Shown piece by piece: positions 1-8,938 of a DNA stretch of 64,000 nt. This stretch comes from Terriglobus saanensis SP1PR4 (GTDB taxonomy: Bacteria > Acidobacteriota > Terriglobia > Terriglobales > Acidobacteriaceae): assembly GCF_000179915.2 (NCBI RefSeq), contig NC_014963.1, positions 2,666,001 to 2,730,000 on the forward strand. Direction: 5' to 3'. Every line of letters begins with the position of its first letter. The first letter of the stretch is position 1. The notes below the pieces were generated by a model. That model saw nothing but the letters and a program-made list of their open reading frames with translations, had not been told where the DNA came from and did not search any database. The position numbers were made by a program, and so were the translations under genes.

Positions 1-1
1 T

Positions 2-70
2 GCCAACAACACCACGGCCATTGGTCAACTCAAAGACGCCGTCCTCCAGGCGCTCGGAATCCGCTCATGA
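2..70 (+). CDS. C-terminal end of an unidentified upstream gene
   Basis: An open frame enters from the left edge and encodes 22 residues ending LGIRS before a TGA at 68-70. The TGA overlaps an ATG at 67 (ATGA), which could give translational coupling to the next gene. Too little is present to name the product; the frame could be chance, but its tight junction with the next reading frame favours a real gene end. Confidence 0.4.
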   Translation, partial: ANNTTAIGQLKDAVLQALGIRS

Positions 71-168
71 ATCGCCTCGAAGCCACCCCAACTTCCTCAC
101 CCGCAACGCCGTCTTCTGCGTCTAACTCACTGAGACAGATACAGCTCCCGCCAGAGGACCGCATCCGT

Positions 169-2301
169 ATGTCACGTCACCGCCTTTTGAAGACCAGTAT
201 CGCCGTTGTCGCTCTAATCTTTTGCAGCTTTGCCGGACGCGCCGCTCCTCCGTCACGCCCGCTGCTCCAAGTCACGGCGTACACGATCAACGCGGATATC
301 GACCCCGCCGTGGCTCGCCTGACCGCAACGGTTCAGGTCACCTTCACTGCGCTCGAAGACGTCTCCACCGCAACCTTCGAACTGAACAACGGCCTCAGGG
401 TCACCAAAATCACCGACGCAACTGGCGCGACTCTGCAATCCGATCGCAACCCCACGACATCCACGATCAACGTAGCGATGACCGCTCCCATTGCCAAGGG
501 CACCAGCACGACGCTCAGTTTTGAATACACCGGCACCCTCAACGGCGCGGACACCTCTCCCGTTGAAGGCATTAAACTCGCTGCCATCGCCGATCCCATT
601 ACCATGCTGCTTTACCCCGGCCGGTGGTTTCCGGTCTCTGGGCTCTATACCCAGCGTTTCACTGCGGAGATGCACATCCGTGTCCCCAAGGGCGAAACAG
701 TCATCGCAAGCGGAGCGACGAATCATCCTGCCGCACCGGCATCGACTGTTCCCACCCTCCACGCGACAGCGCACATGACTCCTCGCCGCGCAGGCGGAGG
801 AGTAGGCACCCGCACTACTGCCAAACCGACGACAACGGCTAAAGCGGACACTCCTCCAGCAGCTCCGGCTGCTGCGCCTACTTCTTCGGCAAACATGGAG
901 GAGTTCGATTTCTCCTGGCAGAAGCCCGGGTTCCCCGGCACCGTGATTGCGGGCAAATTCCTTCCTGCCATCCGCTCCTCGGGCGCGCGCAACGTCAGCA
1001 TCTATGTGACTGAAAAACATAAGACCGGCGCCGCCGAGTACGCCGCCATTGCTGCACGTCAGCAGGAGTTCTTCACAACAACCTTCGGTGAACCGCAGTC
1101 CTCCACGCTCAACATCGTGGAGATGCCTGAGGATGCCGTCGCCGCCTCCTGGGCCCCGGAGATCGCCGCCATTGCGGGTAATCGCATCGGCAACGCCAAT
1201 AGCTCTCGGCTTCTTTCCAACACCATTGCCCACCAGTGGTGGGGCAGCGAAGTCTCTCCCTACACACTCAACGATGCCTGGATCACAAACGGCATGAGCC
1301 GTTATGCCGAACTGATGTTTCTCGAAGACGCCAGCGGAAAGACCGCCTTTCAGAATGCAGTGACGGACGTCTCCGCCGGTGCACTCGCTTACGATACTGC
1401 ACCCCTCGCTACCCTTGGTCGCGTCGATCCCTACTCGCCCCAGTTCCAATCCGAGACTCTCGAGAAGGGAGCCATGGTCTTCCATATGCTTCGCTACCAG
1501 ATGGGTGATGAGAAGTTCCCCGTCTTCCTTCGTGGCCTGCTCTCGCAGTTTGCTGGAAAGGGCGTCCGCTCCTCCGACGTGGAAACGGTGGCCGCAGCGC
1601 AGTCCGGTCTCAACCTCACACCCTTCTTTGCGCAGTGGATCGATGGGACGGGCGCTCCTGCCTTTACGAGCAAGTTCACCGTCTATCGTCTGGGTGGCAA
1701 CAAGGGTTTCCGCACCATCGGAGCGATCTCGCAGGACCTCGATCTCTTCCGTATGCCCGTCGATCTTAGGATCGAAACCGAAGGCAAGACGGAGAATAAG
1801 CGGATCGATGTCTCCGGGACTGACTCGCACTACACCATCGAGACCTTTGGACGTCCCCGGCGGATTGTGATCGATCCGGAACATTGGGTGCTCAAATCCA
1901 CCCCCGACTTGGCCGTCCGTGTTGCCGTGCTCAAGGGTCAGCAGTTGGTCGCGCAGGGTGACCTGATCGGCGCGCTCGCCGAGTATCAGCATGCGCTTGA
2001 TGCCAACAAGAACTCATCGCTCGCGACCTATCGCATCGCCGAGGTCTTCTTCACGCAGCGCAACTACCAGTCCGCCGCCAACAGCTATCGCGACTCGCTT
2101 CGCGGCGATAACGATCCCAAGTGGACGGAAGTCTGGAGCCATATTGGTCTGGGCCGCGTCTTCGATCTCACCGGCCAGCGCGACCGCGCGGTCAATGAGT
2201 ACCGGCTTGCGGTACAGACAAACGACAACACGCAGGGCGCGATCAACGAGGCCCGCGCTCTTCTGCAGAAGCCCTACACGCGCGAACGCAGTCCCGACTA
2301 G
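169..2301 (+). CDS. M1-aminopeptidase-like protein with a degenerate zinc site and C-terminal TPRs
   Basis: This 710-residue exported protein has the fold signature of M1 metallopeptidases (N-terminal beta domain, then a peptidase-like domain) followed by about three TPR units in the last 100 residues. I start it at 169, after AGAGGA at 153-158, because a clear signal peptide (MSRHRLLKTSIAVVALIFCS) follows; an ATG at 67 overlapping the previous stop is the alternative. A Pro/Ala/Thr-rich linker lies near residues 195-250. The active-site region reads NTIAHQWW where M1 enzymes have HExxHQWW, and the glutamate of NEG is replaced (ITNGMSRYAE). One histidine of the three zinc ligands and no catalytic glutamate remain, so it is probably not a peptidase. 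It may be a binding or scaffold protein of the envelope. The family assignment rests on HQWW, the spacing to the xNGxxxY motif, and overall length. Confidence 0.75.
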   Translation: MSRHRLLKTSIAVVALIFCSFAGRAAPPSRPLLQVTAYTINADIDPAVARLTATVQVTFTALEDVSTATFELNNGLRVTKITDATGATLQSDRNPTTSTINVAMTAPIAKGTSTTLSFEYTGTLNGADTSPVEGIKLAAIADPITMLLYPGRWFPVSGLYTQRFTAEMHIRVPKGETVIASGATNHPAAPASTVPTLHATAHMTPRRAGGGVGTRTTAKPTTTAKADTPPAAPAAAPTSSANMEEFDFSWQKPGFPGTVIAGKFLPAIRSSGARNVSIYVTEKHKTGAAEYAAIAARQQEFFTTTFGEPQSSTLNIVEMPEDAVAASWAPEIAAIAGNRIGNANSSRLLSNTIAHQWWGSEVSPYTLNDAWITNGMSRYAELMFLEDASGKTAFQNAVTDVSAGALAYDTAPLATLGRVDPYSPQFQSETLEKGAMVFHMLRYQMGDEKFPVFLRGLLSQFAGKGVRSSDVETVAAAQSGLNLTPFFAQWIDGTGAPAFTSKFTVYRLGGNKGFRTIGAISQDLDLFRMPVDLRIETEGKTENKRIDVSGTDSHYTIETFGRPRRIVIDPEHWVLKSTPDLAVRVAVLKGQQLVAQGDLIGALAEYQHALDANKNSSLATYRIAEVFFTQRNYQSAANSYRDSLRGDNDPKWTEVWSHIGLGRVFDLTGQRDRAVNEYRLAVQTNDNTQGAINEARALLQKPYTRERSPD

Positions 2302-2316
2302 GATTGCGCAGCAAAA

Positions 2317-2811
2317 CTACATCACAACGACACGGTCATCCAGGGAAATAGCTGCCCACCCGAGTGCAGCAAACAGACCCGCCACTTCATCCACTGAGGT
2401 CTCAGCCGTGCGCACCCCACGCACCAGCGAAACCTCACCCTCGCCCAGACGCACGCCGACGCACTTCTCCGCACGGTAGGTGCAAGCAGCGAGATCGCTC
2501 ACGCTGAGCGCGGTCGTCTGCACCATCACAAAGGTCTTTGGGGGGGCCATGCGGTCGATCATGCAGACCAGTTCCAGCTTGCTCTCCAGTTCATCCGGAA
2601 CGAAGTCGATGGCAAAGTCCGCCTCACGCACGGCGTCTTCTACCGTCGTAGCAAACTCCAGCACTCCATCCTGTCCGGAGAAATCCACGGAGGCGTCGCG
2701 TAACTTGGAAGGCATAACGTCTTCCAGAATCACGCGGTATCCGGCGCGCGCGCAGGCCATGGCAAACGCGCGCCCCTTCAATCCCGCACCGATCACTGCA
2801 ACGGTTTGCAT
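2317..2811 (-). CDS. Short 3-hydroxyacyl-CoA dehydrogenase-type NAD-binding protein
   Basis: This 164-residue protein begins with a Rossmann motif (AVIGAGLKGRAFA, GxGxxG) at the N-terminus and continues as a 3-hydroxyacyl-CoA dehydrogenase NAD-binding domain, including the DFAIDFVPDELESK segment typical of that family. The C-terminal substrate and dimerisation domain of classical enzymes is absent, so it is a stand-alone NAD(P)-binding domain. It starts 6 bp after the stop of the 60-residue gene upstream and is likely in one transcript with it and malQ. The substrate cannot be told from sequence. Its stop lies 15 bp from the convergent M1-like gene. Confidence 0.75.
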   Translation of the reverse strand: MQTVAVIGAGLKGRAFAMACARAGYRVILEDVMPSKLRDASVDFSGQDGVLEFATTVEDAVREADFAIDFVPDELESKLELVCMIDRMAPPKTFVMVQTTALSVSDLAACTYRAEKCVGVRLGEGEVSLVRGVRTAETSVDEVAGLFAALGWAAISLDDRVVVM

Positions 2812-2817
2812 CGCAGC

Positions 2818-3000
2818 TTACTTCTTTTCGAGAGAGGCCACCACGGAGGCGTAGCTCGGCTCGCTGGTACGGATATGCTCCGCCACGCGTGCGCGCTCTT
2901 CCTCAGTCAGTGTGGGAAGGACTGCCATAATTCTGCGCAGCGTTCCAGACATATCATCCACAAAGTTCATCGTACGGATCGCTTCACCAGACAGCGGCAT
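2818..3000 (-). CDS. Small conserved-looking protein of unknown function
   Basis: This encodes 60 residues, largely helical by composition, with a hydrophilic C-terminus (LTEEERARVAEHIRTSEPSY). I do not recognise the family. There is no signal peptide, membrane segment or metal motif. It lies 40 bp downstream of malQ and 6 bp upstream of the NAD-binding gene on the same strand, which supports expression as a middle gene of a three-gene unit rather than a chance frame. Confidence 0.6.
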   Translation of the reverse strand: MPLSGEAIRTMNFVDDMSGTLRRIMAVLPTLTEEERARVAEHIRTSEPSYASVVASLEKK

Positions 3001-3040
3001 GTGCAGAGTCTCCTAATCGTTTCGTTCCAGAACCAGTGTA

Positions 3041-4636
3041 CTAGCTGTGCTGCTCTTCGACCGCCTGCTCCACCGGAGCCTGGCTCTCCAGGGCTTCCAC
3101 CACATGCGGCTCCACTAGAACCTCCTCGGGCTCTACATAGCCATCGCGGTCCGTGATTTCTGTAATCGCCAGCAGTTTTTGTGCAAGGTCGGGATGTAGA
3201 GCCTCAGGAACATAGCGCCACGACCAGTTCCCTGCAGGATTTGCAGGGGTGTTCATTCGTCCGTCACTTCCAAGATGCAGGAGGTCCTGCAGAGGCAAAA
3301 TGCAAAGCGCGGCCACGCTGCGTTCCGCAGCGCGGATCATTGCCCAGACCACATCGTTCGGATGCTGCAGAGGTCCGAGATACTCCACTACGTTGGCGCG
3401 GTCCGCCTCATTCAACTGCTCATACCACCAGCCCAGCGTTGTATTGTTGTCGTGCGTTCCCGTATAGACGACCATGTTCGGAACAAATCTGTGAGGCAGA
3501 TGCAGGTGCGCGCCGCGATCGGAGAATCCGAACTGCAGGACGCGCATGCCGGGCATACCAAACTCTTCGCGAAGTTCATCCACCTGCGCCGTGATCAGGC
3601 CGAGGTCTTCTGCAACAAACGGAAGTTCGCCGAGTTCCTTCTTCAGCTGCTTGAACAGCTTCTGTCCGGGAGCCTCAACCCACTTTCCATCGATGGCTGT
3701 CTCCGCAGCCGCATCGATCTCCCAATACGCTTCAAATCCGCGGAAGTGATCGAGCCGGAGCACGTCGTAAAGCTCCATCTGCCGACGAACACGGCCCACC
3801 CACCAGGTGAACTTCGTCTTTTCCAGCAGCTTCCAGTCATAGAGTGGATTGCCCCAGCGCTGTCCCGTCACCGAGAAGTAGTCCGGAGGAACGCCGCTAA
3901 CGACCGTCGGCTTGAACTCTTTGTCGAGCCGGAAAACTTCTTTATTCGTCCACACATCGGCAGAGTCGTAGTTCACAAAGATGGCCATGTCGCCCATCAC
4001 GGCGATATCCCGAGAGGTGCAAAAAGTCTTCAGGGCGCACCACTGCTCGGTGAACAGAAACTGCACCGCTCGTTCTATATCCAACTCCTGGCATCGCTCA
4101 TCATCGAACTTCGCAAGGGCCTTGGGGTCACGTGCGGCGAACTCAGGAGCCCAATCACACCAGCAGGCATAATCATGCATCCGACGCAGAACAACATAAC
4201 GGACATAGTCCGTCAGCCACGCAGCATGAGCGTCGCAGAAACGAGCGAATTTATCCTGCAGGATAGTGTTATCGCATTCCAGGAACCGCTTGGCGGCACG
4301 CTCGATGAGGGGCTGCTTCTCGCGTCCCGCACGGTCGAAGTCGGTCGGATCGCCATGCCCGGCGAGTCCTTCGATCTCTCCCTGGTACAGCCATCCGTCC
4401 CGCACCAGCCGCTCCAGCGAGATGAGCAGAGGATTTCCTGCAAAGGCGCTGATCGCAGCATAGGGAGAGTTGCCATACCCCGTGGGATTCAGCGGTAATA
4501 CCTGCCATAGCCTCTGTTTCGCGGAGGCGAGGAACTCGACAAATTCATACGCCGCAGGCCCCATGTCGCCGATGCCACCATACGAAGGCAGCGAAGTCAC
4601 ATGGAGCAACACACCCGATTTACGTTCCGTGATCAT
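3041..4636 (-). CDS. malQ: 4-alpha-glucanotransferase (GH77, amylomaltase)
   Basis: MalQ transfers maltosyl or longer units between alpha-1,4-glucans and releases glucose, in cytoplasmic maltodextrin or glycogen metabolism. The 531-residue length fits the family (about 500) with a short acidic C-terminal extension ending EQAVEEQHS. Family landmarks are visible: the N-terminal RKSGVLLHVTSLPS, the nucleophile region LRLDHFRGFEAYW, the acid/base region PFVAEDLG, and the YTGTHDNNT motif with the transition-state aspartate. The start ATG at 4636 gives the expected N-terminus. It precedes the 60-residue and NAD-binding genes on the same strand and is separated from the upstream foldase gene by a terminator, so it should have its own promoter in 4637-4710. 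Confidence 0.95.
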   Translation of the reverse strand: MITERKSGVLLHVTSLPSYGGIGDMGPAAYEFVEFLASAKQRLWQVLPLNPTGYGNSPYAAISAFAGNPLLISLERLVRDGWLYQGEIEGLAGHGDPTDFDRAGREKQPLIERAAKRFLECDNTILQDKFARFCDAHAAWLTDYVRYVVLRRMHDYACWCDWAPEFAARDPKALAKFDDERCQELDIERAVQFLFTEQWCALKTFCTSRDIAVMGDMAIFVNYDSADVWTNKEVFRLDKEFKPTVVSGVPPDYFSVTGQRWGNPLYDWKLLEKTKFTWWVGRVRRQMELYDVLRLDHFRGFEAYWEIDAAAETAIDGKWVEAPGQKLFKQLKKELGELPFVAEDLGLITAQVDELREEFGMPGMRVLQFGFSDRGAHLHLPHRFVPNMVVYTGTHDNNTTLGWWYEQLNEADRANVVEYLGPLQHPNDVVWAMIRAAERSVAALCILPLQDLLHLGSDGRMNTPANPAGNWSWRYVPEALHPDLAQKLLAITEITDRDGYVEPEEVLVEPHVVEALESQAPVEQAVEEQHS

Positions 4637-4710
4637 TTACTTCATCTGATGCGGAATCTTTGTATGCGGCAACTAATTTCTCCACCGGACGAAACTGCAT
4701 GCAAAACAAA

Positions 4711-4734
4711 GAGCCGGGCATAAGCGCCCGGCTC
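4711..4734 (-). terminator. Intrinsic terminator of the PpiD/SurA-like gene
   Basis: A perfect 9-bp GC-rich stem (GAGCCGGGC, loop ATAAGC, GCCCGGCTC) lies just downstream of the foldase stop codon. Read on the minus strand it is followed by TTTGTTTTG, a usable U-rich tail. Confidence 0.8.
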
Positions 4735-4754
4735 CTTCTGTCCAGCGAGTTTCG

Positions 4755-6740
4755 TTACAGGCCGAGTGGGTTGGCCGCCTGGTTCGCCTTGCTCTTCGGA
4801 GACAAATGGATGCCACCCTTGGCCTTGTACTGGTCCATCAGCGTTCCCATGTAAAGTGCGAAGACCTCGTTCCGCTTGCTCTCCAACAGATCATTTTTGG
4901 TCTTGTCGAAGTTCTTTGCGATGTCTTCCGTCGTAGGCTCTTGTTTGTCTACGACCTGAAGGACAGCGCCGCTTCGGCTGGCGTCGATGGGTGCGGAGAC
5001 CGCACCCTTTGCAAGTGTGAATGCGACACTCGCGCCGCCGCTCATCGCACCGAGCTCAGGTACGTTGCCGTCGCGACCAACGAGGTCAGAGGTCTTCACG
5101 GGGATGTTCATCTCCACAGCGGCCTTCTTCAGATCGTTGAGCTGCTTGGCGCGCTCAGAAAGCTTGGTGAGCTTCGCCTGCATCATCGTGGGAACCTGCT
5201 CGGCGGCGTAATCGTCCGCAACGTGGCTCTTCCACAGGTCAAACGTGGGAGCATGTGCGGGCTGAATATCCACCACCTGGAAGATCGCCATACCCTCGCC
5301 CGTCGCAACGGCCTTGGGAGCATCGCCCTTCTTTGCGGCGAACGCGGCCTGCAATAGCTGCGAGCTGTCGGCTACGCCATTGACTACGCCATCCTGCGCG
5401 ATATAGTCCGTCGTCTGTGCAGTCAAATGATGCGCCGCAGCAGCCTTATCCAAACCCTGTTTCGCAGCCTCGTTGGAAAGGGCCGTCACAAAGCTCTGCT
5501 CTGCCGCTGCAGCCTTCTGCTGTTCCAGCATGGGACGGATCTGGCTTGCGACTTCAGTCAACGGCTTCACATGCGCATCCTGCCGCTCTGTGGCCTGGAT
5601 GATGTGATATCCGAACTGGGTCTTTACCAAGTCAGAGGTCTGTCCAGCCTTAAGCGCCATGGCTGCGGTCTGGAAGGCGGGGACCATCTGTCCGTTCGAC
5701 TTTACCCAGCCAAGCTCGCCGCCAGTACCCTTCGATCCAGGATCATCGGAGTTTGCCTTAGCCAAGTCGGCGAAGTTACCGCCAGCACGGATCTTCGTGA
5801 GGAGATCCTGTGCCTTGGTCTTCGCAGCTGCGTCGACCTTGGCATCCGCACCCGGAGGAACCGAGATCAGGATGTGACGAACCCTCACCTGCTCTTCGAC
5901 TTTGTATTGGTCCGCGTGCTGGCTGTAGTAGCTCTGTACCTCGGCATCTGATACCTGAGGCTTACCACCCGGAAGGCTATCTGCGGCCACGGCAACATAG
6001 GTTACCTTGCGGGCTTCAGCAACAGCCTTCGCATAGCGCGCCTTGTTGTCGTTGAAGTACTTCTGGAGCTCGCTGTCCGTCGACGTGACATTCTTCTTCA
6101 CGTCTTCCGGGCTGATCATCGCGTAGTCGAACTTCACCTTGGTGCCGGAGAGGAGGTACGCGCTGCGCACTGCGTTGTCATTCACGTTCACACCGGCGGT
6201 GACAAACTGCCGCAAACGGCGACGTTCCATGTCTTCCTTAATCTCTTTTTCAAAGTCAGCCGTCGTCGGCACGCCAGCGGCGTTCTGCACGAACTGCTTG
6301 TACTGGTCCTGTCCGATGAACTTGCCGCCCGGGAAGAGAATTTGGCCAAGTTGCCCCTGGTGCAGCTCCGCGCTGACGTCCTCATCGCTAACCAGCAGGC
6401 CCAGACGCGACGCTTCCTGATCTTCAATAGCCCACGCGATCTTCATCTGCTGCGCCTGGCGCTCCAGAAGGGGAAGATAAAAAGCGGGATAGCCGCTGCG
6501 TTGCTGCAGGCTCTGAGCCAGCCGCGAAACTTCCTGCGTCGTGATCTGTTCCGTATCGCCAAAGATCCGGCCCATCAAGCCAGGCTCATGAACGGACGCG
6601 TACACACCGTCCCCGTTGTTCGTTACGCCCTCATAAAGACCGGGAACAAGGTACACAATCATGGAGAGAATGGCGGCGCCGATAATGACGGCAAACAGAA
6701 CTTTGACGGCGCGATTGTCCTTTTGCAGCAAGCGAATCAT
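4755..6740 (-). CDS. PpiD/SurA-like periplasmic peptidyl-prolyl isomerase and chaperone
   Basis: This 661-residue protein is anchored by one N-terminal transmembrane helix (about residues 13-35, VLFAVIIGAAILSMIVYLV) with the bulk in the periplasm. A SurA_N/PpiD-type helical chaperone region follows (about residues 60-220), then a parvulin (PpiC) domain at about 270-380 with the signature VRHILIS...GG.LGW...FQTAAMALKAGQ...FGYHII. A second, parvulin-derived or chaperone region forms the C-terminus. Length and order match PpiD (about 620). Such proteins fold outer membrane and secreted proteins, which fits a genome rich in large TonB receptors. It is a single-gene unit closed by the hairpin at 4711-4734. 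Confidence 0.9.
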   Translation of the reverse strand: MIRLLQKDNRAVKVLFAVIIGAAILSMIVYLVPGLYEGVTNNGDGVYASVHEPGLMGRIFGDTEQITTQEVSRLAQSLQQRSGYPAFYLPLLERQAQQMKIAWAIEDQEASRLGLLVSDEDVSAELHQGQLGQILFPGGKFIGQDQYKQFVQNAAGVPTTADFEKEIKEDMERRRLRQFVTAGVNVNDNAVRSAYLLSGTKVKFDYAMISPEDVKKNVTSTDSELQKYFNDNKARYAKAVAEARKVTYVAVAADSLPGGKPQVSDAEVQSYYSQHADQYKVEEQVRVRHILISVPPGADAKVDAAAKTKAQDLLTKIRAGGNFADLAKANSDDPGSKGTGGELGWVKSNGQMVPAFQTAAMALKAGQTSDLVKTQFGYHIIQATERQDAHVKPLTEVASQIRPMLEQQKAAAAEQSFVTALSNEAAKQGLDKAAAAHHLTAQTTDYIAQDGVVNGVADSSQLLQAAFAAKKGDAPKAVATGEGMAIFQVVDIQPAHAPTFDLWKSHVADDYAAEQVPTMMQAKLTKLSERAKQLNDLKKAAVEMNIPVKTSDLVGRDGNVPELGAMSGGASVAFTLAKGAVSAPIDASRSGAVLQVVDKQEPTTEDIAKNFDKTKNDLLESKRNEVFALYMGTLMDQYKAKGGIHLSPKSKANQAANPLGL

Positions 6741-6878
6741 AAATGTGCTCGGAGACCTTCATAAGACAGCCCTTGGTTTTGCTTCGCGCCACACTCCACC
6801 GCAAAAACGGCAGATGGGCATCTGGCAGGACAGGCTTCAAGTATAAATCACCCACGCAAGGAGTTTTCCGCCCAAAAC

Positions 6879-6912
6879 GGAAGGGGCTGCGGCAAATGCC
6901 GCAGCCCCTTCC
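6879..6912 (-). terminator. Strong intrinsic terminator after the BON-domain gene
   Basis: A perfect 15-bp stem (GGAAGGGGCTGCGGC with AAAT loop and its complement) lies 21 bp past the stop of the minus-strand BON gene. Reading on the minus strand, TTTTGGGCGG follows the stem. Confidence 0.85.
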
Positions 6913-6933
6913 CGCTATAGGAAAAACAACGAC

Positions 6934-8346
6934 CTAGTAGCGCCGACCATAGTAGCCACGATAGTAGGGTCTCCGGTAATACCCACCGTAGTAGGGGTAG
7001 CCTATCCCGATGCCGATCCCAACTGCCGGATAGCCATAAGGATATCCACCGTAGGGTCCCGCATAGCCATAGGCTGGACCAGGCCCGCGCGGATAGTCTG
7101 TCGCTGGTCCTGCATACCCACCCAGGCGCTGCATCTCCCCTTCGCTCACCGTGACCACCTGAGAGGGGGCCGTCAACCGGAAGTTGACGATCGCTTCTCC
7201 TGGAATGACTGCCTGTCCACCACCTGCAATCGCCGAGGTTCCCAGACCAGCAACGCCACCGATGGCTGCGCCCGCTCCAGCACCGGCCCCGCCGCCCACA
7301 GCGCCACCGATCAGAGCTCCAAAGATCGCTCCAAATGCCGTGCTGCCAACCGTCTGGCCCGTCTTGTCGCGGCCGTCGATCGTCCACGGCTCACTCTGGA
7401 GCGGATAGGTCTTGCCTGCGAGCTGCACAGTCTGCAGTTGCAGCGTGATGGAACCCTTACCCTTGAGAGCACCCGCCTGCTGTACGTCCAGAACAGTTCC
7501 CTGCACTGTGGCGCCCCGCGGTAGGGCAATCTCATTGCCCGCAACCACATCGTTTGCGATGAACCCATCGAATCCGGTTCCCGCCTGCACGTGGTCACTC
7601 GTCAACCAGCGATTCAGACGAACATTGACCATCGTGCCGGCCGGAATCTGGACGCTGACGCCGCCAGGGCGTCCACCCTGCTGCGGTTGTCCGTATCCTT
7701 GCTGCAGCTGTCCATATGCCTGTTGCTGTTGCGGATAGCCCTGCGGCTGTCCATAACCCTGCGGAACCTGGCCTTGGGGATCCTGGCCGTTTTGCTGCTG
7801 CTGCGCCATCTGTCGCTCATAATCCCGGCGATAGAGACGACGCGGCTGAGTTGGATCCTGCTGCTGTTGGGGATAGCCCTGCTGATTTTGCCCGTCCAGC
7901 GCTGCCTGCCCATCCTGCTCCATCTGAGCGGTCTGGTTCGGTGCATTCTGGTTCATCGGAGCGTTCTGATCCATGCCCTGCTGCTGGTCCTGCCCGGGCT
8001 GCTGTCCCTGAGGCGGTTGCTGCTGTGCCGCAACGACAGCATCTTGCCCAACCTGCAACTGGTCGATCACCTTCTTCACACCGTCTGTGTGCGACACCAC
8101 CTTCTCCGCCAAATCACGCGAGGAGTTGTCCGCTACTGCTCCCGTCAGAGTGACGGTTCCAAAGACGGTCGAGGTCGTAATCGCCTGGTTGGAGAGCTTT
8201 CCTTCCCCAGCCAGAGCGCGCAACACATTGGCCTGCACCTGCGCATCGCTCACAGCAACTTTTTGAGCAATTGCGTTATCCGAAGACAGAATTGCTCCAG
8301 CCAGAACGGCAGGCATCATAAGAGCTCTCAACCAATTCGAATTCAT
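6934..8346 (-). CDS. Exported BON-domain protein with Gln-rich linker and Gly/Tyr-rich C-terminus
   Basis: A 470-residue protein. The start at 8346 is chosen because it gives a signal peptide (MNSNWLRALMMPAVLAGAIL...IAQ) and has GAGGG upstream; the frame stays open to 8532 but that extension looks non-coding. After the signal comes a BON domain (about residues 25-95, with VFGTVTLTGAVADNSSRDLAEKVV), then a Gln/Pro/Gly-rich low-complexity linker (about 100-235), a beta-rich domain beginning VSVQIPAGTMVNVRLN and resembling TrbI/VirB10-type cores, a glycine-zipper segment (AIFGALIGGAVGGGAGAGAG) and a Gly/Tyr/Pro-rich tail ending YRGYYGRRY. BON domains bind phospholipid or envelope components. The glycine zipper suggests membrane insertion. 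An envelope structural role is an inference. Confidence 0.75.
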   Translation of the reverse strand: MNSNWLRALMMPAVLAGAILSSDNAIAQKVAVSDAQVQANVLRALAGEGKLSNQAITTSTVFGTVTLTGAVADNSSRDLAEKVVSHTDGVKKVIDQLQVGQDAVVAAQQQPPQGQQPGQDQQQGMDQNAPMNQNAPNQTAQMEQDGQAALDGQNQQGYPQQQQDPTQPRRLYRRDYERQMAQQQQNGQDPQGQVPQGYGQPQGYPQQQQAYGQLQQGYGQPQQGGRPGGVSVQIPAGTMVNVRLNRWLTSDHVQAGTGFDGFIANDVVAGNEIALPRGATVQGTVLDVQQAGALKGKGSITLQLQTVQLAGKTYPLQSEPWTIDGRDKTGQTVGSTAFGAIFGALIGGAVGGGAGAGAGAAIGGVAGLGTSAIAGGGQAVIPGEAIVNFRLTAPSQVVTVSEGEMQRLGGYAGPATDYPRGPGPAYGYAGPYGGYPYGYPAVGIGIGIGYPYYGGYYRRPYYRGYYGRRY

Positions 8347-8717
8347 CTCGAAGTCCCTCTTCCACGGCGGCTCCCAAAGAGTCTGCCCACTCTTTAGGAC
8401 GCAATTTCCAGAGAATAGTTCCGCTCGCTTCGCAATCCAAATGCGCCAAACCAAAACGGCCGTCGGATGATCGGTTCTCCCAACCAGGAAAACGAGAATT
8501 TCTACTTTCAAAGAGGCAACTCTGGCACACATCGTCCGGAAAATGCATCACCGATGCATACAGGTCGGAAATGGCCGCAATTGCGGGAAAAATCACCGCA
8601 AACCGTAACACCGAACCGGACCATGTAAGTTATAAAAAGAATTCGCAAGTTGCCATAAGCTATTGAATGGCGAATATTGCTAGAGGTGGGAAAGAACTTT
8701 GGGGAAACTATGTTCTT
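8347..8717 (-). other. Intergenic region, BON-gene promoter region and tRNA downstream region
   Basis: No convincing gene is seen in these 371 bp; the minus-strand frame through 8276-8611 overlaps the BON start and has no family features. It should contain the promoter of the BON gene. A 7-bp stem (AAAGAAC at 8691-8697 with GTTCTTT at 8712-8718) just past the tRNA 3' end may help terminate the tRNA transcript. Confidence 0.5.
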
Positions 8718-8794
<77 letters not shown>

Positions 8795-8867
8795 CTCTTA
8801 GATTACTAACACTTAGCCCATAGGTCAACCCTAAGAAGTTCACTTATCAGAGCGGACCCAAGGAATT

Positions 8868-8890
8868 CGGCCTAATCCATGATTAGGCCG
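8868..8890. repeat. Perfect 10-bp hairpin between the GH13 gene and the tRNA
   Basis: CGGCCTAATC, loop CAT, GATTAGGCCG. It follows the GH13 stop by about 50 bp on the minus strand and could terminate that gene, but neither side carries a clear U tract. Confidence 0.5.
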
Positions 8891-8938
8891 ATGTTATGGG
8901 TCTACGGTTTATCTAAGTACTTTCTTTGCTTTTTCGGG

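Noticed and set aside
253-1992. Long minus-strand frame (579 codons) opposite the M1-like gene
   Set aside because: It has no recognisable domain, is rich in Gly/Arg/Asp as expected for the complement of a GC-rich gene, and the plus-strand protein explains the region.
3275-4498. Plus-strand frame (407 codons) opposite malQ
   Set aside because: Antisense shadow of a well-conserved glucanotransferase; no family features of its own.
8276-8611. Minus-strand frame overlapping the start of the BON gene
   Set aside because: It lies in another frame across the BON signal peptide and upstream region, without family features or ribosome site.
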